From positions 62,001 through 126,000 of the forward strand of contig NZ_JAJNDA010000002.1 of the NCBI RefSeq assembly GCF_021026295.1: a stretch of 64,000 nucleotides of DNA, given 5' to 3'. The position numbers were made by a program, and so were the translations under genes. A model generated the notes under the pieces. The model searched no databases. It worked only from the letters and a program-made list of their open reading frames with translations, and was not told the origin of the DNA. Source of the DNA: Actinomycetospora soli (GTDB taxonomy: Bacteria > Actinomycetota > Actinomycetes > Mycobacteriales > Pseudonocardiaceae). Positions 17,187 through 24,087 of the stretch are shown piece after piece (within the stretch, counting starts at the first letter, position 1; each line of letters starts with the position of its first letter).

Positions 17187-18295
17187 ATGACCGAGCTGAC
17201 GCCGTTCACCGTCGACGTCCCGCCGTCCGACCTGGACGAGCTGCAGCGACGACTCGCCGCCGCCCGGCTGCCCGACGCCCCGTACGGGATCGGCTGGTCC
17301 CACGGCGTCGAGCGGGACCATCTCGCCGAGCTCGTCCGGCTGTGGCGCGAGGAGTTCGACTGGCGCGCCGTCGAGCAGCGGCTCAACGCCTGGCCCAGGT
17401 GACGACGTCGATCGACGGCCAGCCGGTGCACGCCGTCCACGCCCGGGCGACCCAGCCGGACGCGACCCCGCTGCTGCTCCTGCACGGGTGGCCGTCGACG
17501 CCGGCGGACTTCCTGCCGGTGCTCCCGGCCCTGGTCGAGCGGTTCCACGTGGTGGCGCCGTCGTTGCCCGGGTTCGGGTTCACGGGACCGACGACCGAGG
17601 TCGGCTGGGACCTCGACCGCCACGCCCGGACGCTGCTCGACCTCATGACGCGAGCCGGCTACGAGCGGTTCGTCGTCCAGGGCGGGGACTGGGGCGCGCT
17701 GATCGGGCCGCACATCGCGCGGCTCGCCCCCGAGCGGGTCTCCCTCGTGCACCTCAACGCGTTGGCGACGCCGGCCGACTGGTCGGCCGGCGACCCGACG
17801 GCCGGGTTGTCCGAGGAGGACGCGGCCCAGGTGTCCGCGCTCGGCGCCCTGTGGGAGGAGCGCTCGGGCTACGCCACGATCATGGGCACGCGGCCGCAGA
17901 CCCTCGGGTACGCGCTCGCGGACTCGCCGGTCGGCCTGCTCGCGTGGCAGCTGGAGTGGTTCGTCGACTACGACCCGACGACGACCCGGCAGATCCCGGT
18001 CGACCCGATCGCGGTCCTCACCGACGTCACCACCACCTGGCTCACCGGCACGGCCGCGTCGTCGGGACGCATCTACCGGGAGTGCCACGGGGCCTTCGAG
18101 CAGCACGCACCGTCGGGGGTGCCGACCGCCGTCGCCTGCTTCACCGGCGACCACGCCGTCCGCGGGATCGCCGAGCGCTCGCACCGGATCGTGCGCTGGC
18201 GGCGCTACGACACGGGCGGCCACTTCGCGTCGTTGCAGGCGCCGGACGTGCTGGTGGCCGATCTCGTGGCCGCGGTCACCGAGGAGGGCGTGTAG
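17187..18295 (+). pseudogene. epoxide hydrolase, broken by a single-base frameshift
   Basis: Residues 1-70 in the first frame are an EHN domain (MTELTPFTVDVPPSDLDELQRRL... through VEQRLNAWP). The second frame continues with VTTSIDGQPVHAVHAR, HGWPSTPADF (oxyanion motif), GGDWGALIG (nucleophile Asp) and GGHFASLQ (catalytic His), giving a full alpha/beta-hydrolase of about 370 residues. The break is in the C-run at 17394-17396: one extra C would restore the frame exactly at NAWP-QV. It may be a recent pseudogene or a homopolymer sequencing error, since all catalytic residues are intact. Confidence 0.85.
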
Positions 18296-18369
18296 TCGAT
18301 CGCCGAGGTCGGGCACCTCGGGCCATCGATCCCGATCGCACCGTCACGCACCTCCCGGAGAGCTACCTC

Positions 18370-19506
18370 ATGGCCGACCGCCACGTCCGCCCGTCCGACG
18401 ACGGATGGATCGTCGTCAAGCCCGCCGCCACCCGTCCCAGTGCCCACGCCCCCACCCAGGGCGAGGCCATCGCCCGCGCCGTCGAGATCGTCCGCAACGA
18501 CGGCGGCGGCGCCGTGATGGTGCACGACCTCGCGGGTGAGCTCGTCGAGGCCACCGACGTCCCCGCCCACACCCAGGACTCGGAGCGCATCGCCACCGAG
18601 CTCTCCGCCGCGGCCGCCGCGGAGGCGAAGCAGACCGGCGAGGACACCTCCCGCCGCGCCGCCGCCGAGGCCGCCCAGGCCGGGGTGGAGGTCGCCGACC
18701 TCGACCAGGAGCGCATCGAGGCCTCCGGCCAGAGCAGCGCCGCCGAGCGCGACGCCGCTCGGAAGACCGCGAAGGCCTCCGCCGACAGCAACGGCTCCGG
18801 CAGCCGCAGCACGGGCACCGGCCCGCGCGCCGTCGCCGACACCGCCGCCGAGCGGGCCGGGACGGTCGCCGACCAGGCCGCCGACTCGGCGCGCACCGTC
18901 GGCGACGAGGCGTCGGAGACCGCCGACGAGGTCGGTGGCGACCTCGCGACCACCGCCAAGAAGATCCGTGGCCACGCCGAGGGCTCCGCCGAGCGGGTCG
19001 GCCGCACCGTGTCGCAGGGCGCCGGGCAGATCGCCGACGACGCCTCCGCCGCGAGCCAGTCGGTCGAGTCCGCTGCGAAGGACGCCGCCGACGTCGCGCG
19101 CGAGACCGGCCGGGAGGCCGCCGACGAGGTCCGCGGCACGGTCCGCGAGGTCGCGGGCGAGGCACGGGCGGCCGGACGGCGCACCGCCGCGACCGTCGAG
19201 GCCACGGCGGCCGACGCGAGCGACGAGCTCCGCAACACCACCCGTCGCGCCGCCCAGCAGGGCGAGAAGCTCGACGAGGAGCTGACCGACGCGGCCGACC
19301 GCGCCGGCCAGACGATCCACGCCTACACCGAGGCCGCCGCCGCCCCGCTCGACTGGCTGGCGGCCGTGCTCAACCCGGTGCGCATCACGGGCCGGCTCGT
19401 CAACGTGGTCACGGTGACCGGGCTCCGCCTGGTCGGCTCTGCTACCGGCGTCGGGGCGCACAAGGCCGACGAGGGCGCCCGGCGCCTGCAGGACGCCGTC
19501 AGGTGA
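18370..19506 (+). CDS. DUF2188 domain fused to an LEA-like Ala-rich repeat protein
   Basis: A 378-residue protein. Residues about 1-60 (VRPSDDGWIVVKPAATRPSAHAPTQGEAIARAVEIVRNDGGGAVMVHD) match the DUF2188 pattern. Residues about 75-320 are low-complexity amphipathic helix with repeated A-D-E-A / RE-V-A units (TVADQAADSARTVGDEASETADEVGGD...), resembling late-embryogenesis-abundant or apolipoprotein-like desiccation proteins. The last 60 residues are more hydrophobic (LDWLAAVLNPVRITGRLVNVVTVTGLRLVG) and may sit at a membrane. A stress-protective role is inference. The stop codon lies in a 72-bp repeat. Confidence 0.75.
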   Translation: MADRHVRPSDDGWIVVKPAATRPSAHAPTQGEAIARAVEIVRNDGGGAVMVHDLAGELVEATDVPAHTQDSERIATELSAAAAAEAKQTGEDTSRRAAAEAAQAGVEVADLDQERIEASGQSSAAERDAARKTAKASADSNGSGSRSTGTGPRAVADTAAERAGTVADQAADSARTVGDEASETADEVGGDLATTAKKIRGHAEGSAERVGRTVSQGAGQIADDASAASQSVESAAKDAADVARETGREAADEVRGTVREVAGEARAAGRRTAATVEATAADASDELRNTTRRAAQQGEKLDEELTDAADRAGQTIHAYTEAAAAPLDWLAAVLNPVRITGRLVNVVTVTGLRLVGSATGVGAHKADEGARRLQDAVR

Positions 19507-19573
19507 CCTTCGGTCCCGTGAGTACTTGTGACGGTCATGACCGTCACAAGTACTCACGGGGCGAAGCCACCTC
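19502..19573. repeat. 72-bp direct repeat with 46-bp perfect palindrome, copy 1
   Basis: It contains a perfect 46-base palindrome at 19515-19560 and matches 20227-20298 collinearly at an offset of exactly 725 bp, with only a few substitutions. It spans the stop of the DUF2188 gene and encodes the last residues (EVASPREYL) of a minus-strand gene remnant. Confidence 0.85.
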
Positions 19574-19652
19574 AGCGGGCGCGGGCGCCGCGGTCGAGGC
19601 GGTGTAGCCACCGGTGATCTGGCCCCACTGGTAGGTCGTCGAGCGGGCACCG
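19544..19652 (-). pseudogene. 3' remnant of a secreted glycoside-hydrolase-like (GH25/DUF1906-type) gene
   Basis: The minus strand reads RSTTYQWGQITGGYTASTAAPAPAEVASPREYL then a stop. YSTxYQWxxITGG is the C-terminal barrel strand of a family of secreted actinobacterial glycoside-hydrolase-like proteins. No upstream domain joins it in frame; the matching N-terminal piece is at 20110-20229. Assignment rests on motif memory only. Confidence 0.4.
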
Positions 19653-19661
19653 TGGCCGCCC

Positions 19662-19904
19662 ATGGCGGACCTGATCGCGGAGTTCCTGCAGGCCGTGGAC
19701 GGCGCCGGCGACCGGGTCATTCCGGAGTCGGCCCTGGCGGGCGGGGTCGCGGAGGAGCAGCAGGCCCAGTTCGACGCGTTCCTGGCCCAGCTCGAGGCGG
19801 CCGGGCTGATCGAGGACGTGAGCCCCGAGGAGCTCGGGCGCCGCTTCGTCCACGTCGCCGTCACGGATGCCGGGCGGAAGTACGTCGCCGACCAGGGGGC
19901 GTAG
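19662..19904 (+). CDS. small hypothetical protein
   Basis: An 80-residue acidic helical protein (MADLIAEFLQAVDGAGDRVIPESALAGGVAEEQQAQFDAFLAQLEAAGLIEDV ... FVHVAVTDAGRKYVADQGA). The second half looks like a winged-helix tail of the sort found in small regulators (LEAAGLIE, then a hairpin and VTDAGRKY), but no family was recognised. Its start abuts remnant DNA and its stop lies in the first 60-bp repeat copy, so it may be a recent arrival or a transferred fragment. Confidence 0.5.
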   Translation: MADLIAEFLQAVDGAGDRVIPESALAGGVAEEQQAQFDAFLAQLEAAGLIEDVSPEELGRRFVHVAVTDAGRKYVADQGA

Positions 19905-19959
19905 CTGCCGAAGATCTCATCGCGCCGTGCGATCTGATCGCTGAGCGATCACATCGCGC
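19900..19959. repeat. 60-bp diverged direct repeat with hairpin, copy 1
   Basis: Matches 20050-20109 at about 53 of 60 positions with no gaps. The right half (19930-19958) folds into a 14-bp stem with one mismatch. The stop of the 80-residue gene lies at its left end. Confidence 0.75.
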
Positions 19960-20049
19960 GGCTCGTCCGGATCTTGCCGACGGCGGGTGCGTGGGCCGGC
20001 GCAGGTGCACACCGGGCAGGCCCACGACCGCGGGCCGCCGCCCAGCGCA

Positions 20050-20109
20050 CGTAGCCGCCCGAGATCTCGGCGCGCCGCGCGATCTGCTCGCTGAGCGATC
20101 ACATCGCGC
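20050..20109. repeat. 60-bp diverged direct repeat with hairpin, copy 2
   Basis: Second copy, offset 150 bp from the first, ending immediately beside the N-terminal gene remnant. Apart from these repeats and the remnants, 19905-20274 holds no gene that I can support. Confidence 0.75.
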
Positions 20110-20229
20110 CCGGGTTGCCGGTGTTCACGGACAGGTCGGCACCGTTCGCGGTGCGCGAGGCCCAGGCGTACTCGGCCGACAGGCATGGGTTGGCAATCGA
20201 CACCGTCCTGCCGTTGACGCCGACCGGGT
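20110..20229 (-). pseudogene. internal remnant of a secreted glycoside-hydrolase-like (GH25/DUF1906-type) gene
   Basis: The minus strand reads VGVNGRTVSIANPCLSAEYAW, then ASRTANGADLSVNTGNPGA. The pattern VGVNG-x-NPCL-x-E-x-WA-x-NT-NPG is the first half of the same secreted-protein family as the remnant at 19544-19652. It is cut by repeat DNA on the left and by the 72-bp repeat on the right, with no signal peptide left. Confidence 0.45.
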
Positions 20230-20298
20230 GACCTCCGGTCGTGTGAGTACTTGTGACGGTCATGGCCGTCACAACTACTCACGAGGCGCAGCCACCTC
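20227..20298. repeat. 72-bp direct repeat, copy 2
   Basis: Collinear copy of 19502-19573. Its palindrome (20243-20282) has two substitutions. It encodes the last seven residues (EVAAPRE) of the acyl-CoA synthetase and can act as its terminator. Confidence 0.85.
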
Positions 20299-21849
20299 CC
20301 GCTCCCGCAGCACGTTCTTCTGGATCTTCCCGGTCGAGGTCTTCGGCAGCTCGCCGAACACGATCCGCTTCGGGGCCTTGTACCGCGCGAGGTGCGTGCG
20401 GACGTGCTCGACGAGCTCGTCCGGGTCGACCTCCTCGCGGGCGGTCACGTACGCCACCGGGATCTCGCCCCACTGCTCGTCGGGGACGCCGACCACGGCC
20501 GACTCGATCACCGCGGGGTGGCTGTCGAGCACCCGCTCGACCTCGACCGACGCGATGTTCTCGCCGCCCGAGATGATCACGTCCTTCGAGCGGTCGCGGA
20601 TCTCGACGTAGCCGTCGGGGTGCACCACGCCGAGGTCGCCGGTGCGGAACCAGCCCGCCGCGTCGACGGCGGCGGTGGCGGCGACGTCCCGGTAGTAGCC
20701 CAGCATCACGTCGTTGCCGCGGACCACCAGCTCGCCCAGGGTCTCGCCGTCGGCGGGCACGTCCGCGCCGGACTCGGCGATCACCCGCAGCCGGGCCGCC
20801 ACGACGTTGCCGACGCCCTGCCGCGCCTGCAGCCGCGCACGCTCGTCGTCGTCGAGGTCGTTCCACTCCGGGTGCCAGTCGTTCACGACGGCGGGTCCGT
20901 AGGTCTCGGTGAGCCCGTACAGGTGGGTGATGTCCATACCGAGCCCGGTCATGCGCGCGAGCAGGGTCGGCGAGGGCGGGGCGCCGCCGGTCGCGACGGT
21001 CACCCGCTGCTCCAGCGGCGCCGCGGTCTCACCGCCCGCGATCATCGTCAGGACCGTCGGGGCCGCGCAGAAGTGCGTCACGCCCTCGTCGCGCAGCAGG
21101 CGCCAGATCTCGTCCGGGTCGATGGCCCGCAGGCACACGTGCGTCCCGCCGGCGGCCGTGACGCCCCAGGGGAAGCACCACCCGTCGCAGTGGAACATCG
21201 GGAGCGTCCACAGGTAGCGCGACCCGGGGTCGAGGCGCAGGTGGAACGCCATCGCCAGCGCCTGCAGGTAGGCGCCGCGGTGGTGGTACATCACGCCCTT
21301 GGGCAGACCCGTGGTGCCCGACGTGTAGTTGATCGCGAGCAGGCCGCGCTCGTCGGCCACCGGCACCACGCTCGGCGCCGCCCGCCCCAGCCGCTCCTCG
21401 TACTCGTCGCCCTCGAGCAGCAGCGTCGCCCCGGTGCGCTCGGCGACGGTGCGCGCCATGTCCGCGAGCTCGGTGGTCGCGAGGAGCACGCGCGAGCCGG
21501 AGTGGGTGACGATGTGGGTCAGCTCGTCGGCGGAGAGCCGGGTGTTCAGCGGCACCAGCACGCCGCCGGCGAAGGGGACGCCGTGGTGGGCCTCGAGCAT
21601 GACGTGGCTGTTGGTCGCGAGGGCGGCGACCCGGTCCCCGGGCCGGACGCCGAGCGCCCCGAGCGCCCCCGCCAGCCGTCGGGAACGCTCGGCGAACTGC
21701 GAGTAGGTGAACCGGAGCTCGCCGTCGACGATCGCCGTCCGGCCCGCGAAGGCGTGCTCGGAGCGCTCGAGGAACGCGGTGGGCGTCAGCTCGGCGAACG
21801 TGAACGCCGCGGGCGGCGGGGTGTTCGACCTGAACGGTCCGGTGGTCAC
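20275..21849 (-). CDS. acyl-CoA synthetase (AMP-forming), medium/long-chain type
   Basis: A 524-residue ANL-superfamily ligase. Motifs in order: P-loop-like YTSGTTGLPKG, MFHCDGWCFPW, the adenine motif YGLTETYGP, GWFRTGDLG, and the hinge plus C-terminal lysine region RSKDVIISGGENI ... PKTSTGKIQK. It activates a fatty acid to the acyl-CoA via an acyl-adenylate. The GTG at 21849 has GGAGG a few bases before it; the longer ORF is not supported. No partner genes lie immediately adjacent. Confidence 0.9.
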   Translation of the reverse strand: MTTGPFRSNTPPPAAFTFAELTPTAFLERSEHAFAGRTAIVDGELRFTYSQFAERSRRLAGALGALGVRPGDRVAALATNSHVMLEAHHGVPFAGGVLVPLNTRLSADELTHIVTHSGSRVLLATTELADMARTVAERTGATLLLEGDEYEERLGRAAPSVVPVADERGLLAINYTSGTTGLPKGVMYHHRGAYLQALAMAFHLRLDPGSRYLWTLPMFHCDGWCFPWGVTAAGGTHVCLRAIDPDEIWRLLRDEGVTHFCAAPTVLTMIAGGETAAPLEQRVTVATGGAPPSPTLLARMTGLGMDITHLYGLTETYGPAVVNDWHPEWNDLDDDERARLQARQGVGNVVAARLRVIAESGADVPADGETLGELVVRGNDVMLGYYRDVAATAAVDAAGWFRTGDLGVVHPDGYVEIRDRSKDVIISGGENIASVEVERVLDSHPAVIESAVVGVPDEQWGEIPVAYVTAREEVDPDELVEHVRTHLARYKAPKRIVFGELPKTSTGKIQKNVLREREVAAPRE

Positions 21850-21895
21850 GGTGGTCCTCCCCGCTGGATGGTCGCCGACCGCGAGCGTAGGTGGT

Positions 21896-22714
21896 TCAGC
21901 CTTGTTCGGCGCTGCACCACCACGTCGTCCGGCTCCCCACGGTGCCCTTCTCCATGGGTGCCCCACACCGCGGACACGTCTCGTCCTTCTTCCGGTGCGG
22001 GATGACCTCCCCGGTGTGGACCCCGCCGTGCTCGATCGCCTCGCGGGTGGCGCGGCGCAGGACCCGGCGCAGCTCGTCGAGCTGGGAGGTCGACAGCTCC
22101 CCCGACGGCGTGTGCGGGTCGAGCTTCGCCTCCCACAGCGTCTCGTCGGCGAGGAGGTTCCCGACGCCGGCGATCGCGTGCTGGTCGAGCAGCCTCGCCT
22201 TGATCGGGGCGGTGCCCTTCCCGATCCGCTCGCGGAACTCGTCGCGGGTGATCTCGTAGGCGTCCGGGCCGAGCACGTCGAGATCGGGTTCGAGACGGAC
22301 CCGCCCCAGGCGCCGCTTGTCGAAGAGTCTGAAGGTGCCGCCGTCGTCGAAGAAGAACGTCACCCGGTCCCACTCCGGCTTCTGCTTCTCCTCGGTGGAC
22401 TTCCTCGGCAGCCCGCCCGCGTACTCGGAGTCGCGGGCACCGTCGGGCCCGGTGATGCGGATGCGGCCGCCCATCCCGAGGTGCACCCCGAGGTTGGGCC
22501 CCGGCTCGCCGTCGGCCGTCACCGTCTCGCACCACATCGTCTTCCCGAGGCGGTGGGCCGCCGTCAGCCTCCCGCCGACCAGCGCCTTCGCGATCTCGCC
22601 GGGCTTGTGGGGACGACAGACGTACTCGTCGGTGTCGTCGACGTCGGTGATGGTGCGGTCGAGCGCCTTCTCCAGGACCTGGCGGGCGCTCTCCACCTCG
22701 GGCAGCTCGGGCAC
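21896..22714 (-). CDS. Fpg/Nei-family DNA glycosylase with incomplete zinc finger
   Basis: A 272-residue base-excision repair enzyme. It begins (M)PELPEVE, in which Pro2 is the Schiff-base nucleophile and Glu3 is catalytic. It has the H2TH region (KARLLDQHAIAGVGNLLADETLWEAKLDP) and a C-terminal zinc finger CPRCGAPMEKGT...TWWCSAEQG. The finger normally ends C-x2-C-Q; here the fourth Cys is Glu, leaving three cysteines. Start is GTG at 22714. It should excise oxidised bases, though substrate range may differ. Confidence 0.85.
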   Translation of the reverse strand: MPELPEVESARQVLEKALDRTITDVDDTDEYVCRPHKPGEIAKALVGGRLTAAHRLGKTMWCETVTADGEPGPNLGVHLGMGGRIRITGPDGARDSEYAGGLPRKSTEEKQKPEWDRVTFFFDDGGTFRLFDKRRLGRVRLEPDLDVLGPDAYEITRDEFRERIGKGTAPIKARLLDQHAIAGVGNLLADETLWEAKLDPHTPSGELSTSQLDELRRVLRRATREAIEHGGVHTGEVIPHRKKDETCPRCGAPMEKGTVGSRTTWWCSAEQG

Positions 22715-22838
22715 TCCCCGGTGATACCCCCGTTCCCGCTGCTCACGCGCCGGCCGGTGCCCCGAGCCCGACGACGGCGACCGGCCCGCACCGAGTGGGA
22801 GCAGGTCGCCGTCGACGTCGCCGGGCAGGATGCACCGC

Positions 22839-23291
22839 ATGGCGCCCTCCCCGACCGACATGCTCGCCGTCGCCCTGCGCGAGGCCCGGCAGGGCCACGA
22901 GACCGGCGGCGTCCCGGTCGGGGCGGCCCTCTTCGGCCCCGACGGCGAGCTGCTCGGTGCGGGGCACAACCGGCGCGTCCAGGACGGCGACCCCGCCACC
23001 CACGGTGAGACCGCCGCCTTCCGCGCCGCGGGTCGCCGCCCCGACTACGCCGGCACCACGATGGTCACCACGCTCTCGCCCTGCTTCTTCTGCGCCGGAC
23101 TGATCCGGCAGTTCCGCATCCCGCGCCTGGTCGTCGGCGAGGCCCGCACCTTCGGCGGGCAGCACGCGTGGCTCGCGGAGCACGGCGTGGAGGTCACGGT
23201 CCTCGACGACCCGGCGTGCGCGGACCTCATGAGCCGGTTCGCGCAGGAGCAGCCGGACACCTGGCTCGAGGACATCGGCGGGCCGGAGTAG
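22839..23291 (+). CDS. cytosine deaminase, fungal FCY1-like
   Basis: A 150-residue zinc deaminase of the CDA fold. Zinc ligands and the catalytic Glu are in THGETAAF (His-x-Glu) and LSPCFFCAG (Cys-x2-Cys). The C-terminal part, VVGEARTFGG ... GVEVTVLDDPACADLMSRF ... QPDTWLEDIG, closely follows yeast FCY1-type cytosine deaminases. It would convert cytosine to uracil for salvage. AGGA lies about 8 nt before the ATG at 22839; an ATG at 22830 is also possible. It is divergent from the Fpg/Nei gene. Confidence 0.8.
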   Translation: MAPSPTDMLAVALREARQGHETGGVPVGAALFGPDGELLGAGHNRRVQDGDPATHGETAAFRAAGRRPDYAGTTMVTTLSPCFFCAGLIRQFRIPRLVVGEARTFGGQHAWLAEHGVEVTVLDDPACADLMSRFAQEQPDTWLEDIGGPE

Positions 23292-23300
23292 TCGCACCGG

Positions 23301-23323
23301 GTCAGCCGTGGCCCACCGCTGAC
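23301..23323. terminator. hairpin between convergent genes
   Basis: The 11-base arms (23301-23311, 23313-23323) have one mismatch and lie between the deaminase stop (+) and the TetR stop (-). A separate perfect 12-bp palindrome, CCTGACGTCAGG, follows at 23325-23336. Confidence 0.5.
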
Positions 23324-23331
23324 ACCTGACG

Positions 23332-24012
23332 TCAGGAACGGGACACGGCCACCACGCCGGCGAGGACGTCCCCGACGACGGCGGCCACCTCCCCGGCCGG
23401 GTCGGCCGCGGCCCGGGCGGCGGGCTCGTCCATCCCGAGGCCGCGCAGGAGCGTGACCGCGAACTCCGCCGCGACCTCGGCGGGGGCGAGGCGTCCGGCC
23501 GGGTCGAACCAGGTCCACATCCAGTGCAGCGACCCGAACATCTGCAGCGACCGGAGCCGGGCGTCCCCGGGCAGGAACGTCCCGTCCGCCTCGCCGTCGG
23601 CCAGGACGCCGACGACGAGGTCGCGGTACTCGTCCCGCAGCCCACGCGCCGACTCCATGCCGGGTCGGTCGACGAGGCGGACCACCTCGCGCTGGAAGGC
23701 CACCGTGGTGGCGGGCTCGTCGGCGGAGTAGCGCACACCCGCGTGGACGAGCGCGGCGATGCGCTCCCCGGCGCCGGGCAGGCGGGCGAACATCGCGTGC
23801 GCCTCGGCGAGCCGGCGGCGCATGTACGACTCCTGGACCTCGGCGAGCATCCGGTCCTTGGTGCCGAAGTGGTGGACGATCGTCCCCTTGCTCATGCCCA
23901 GCTCGGCGGCCACGTCGCCGAAGTTGGCCCGGTCGTACCCGTGCTGCGCGACGTGGCGGGTGAAGGTCTCGAGGATCTCCGGGCGCCGACCGCCGCGGGC
24001 ATGGCCGGTCAT
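23332..24012 (-). CDS. TetR-family regulator, probably of the 24088 operon
   Basis: A 226-residue TetR protein. The HTH covers residues about 10-55 (RPEILETFTRHVAQHGYDRANFGDVAAELGMSKGTIVHHFGTKD). The C-terminal domain resembles acyl-CoA-responsive repressors of lipid catabolism (FQREVVRLV, MFGSLHWMWTWFDPAG). AGGGGGC precedes the ATG at 24012. It is divergent, with 75 nt between, from the six-gene acyl-CoA operon starting at 24088, its likely target. Confidence 0.85.
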   Translation of the reverse strand: MTGHARGGRRPEILETFTRHVAQHGYDRANFGDVAAELGMSKGTIVHHFGTKDRMLAEVQESYMRRRLAEAHAMFARLPGAGERIAALVHAGVRYSADEPATTVAFQREVVRLVDRPGMESARGLRDEYRDLVVGVLADGEADGTFLPGDARLRSLQMFGSLHWMWTWFDPAGRLAPAEVAAEFAVTLLRGLGMDEPAARAAADPAGEVAAVVGDVLAGVVAVSRS

Positions 24013-24033
24013 CGAGGCCCCCTTGTGAACTGA

Positions 24034-24045
24034 CCGCACGTACGG
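24034..24045. promoter_or_regulatory. candidate TetR operator
   Basis: CCGCACGTACGG is a near-perfect 12-bp palindrome (one mismatched pair) in the 75-nt space between the TetR gene and the divergent acyl-CoA operon. Confidence 0.4.
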
Positions 24046-24087
24046 GCAAAGTGTGCCAGGTCTCAGCGCGCAGGGCGAGGGAGTCGG

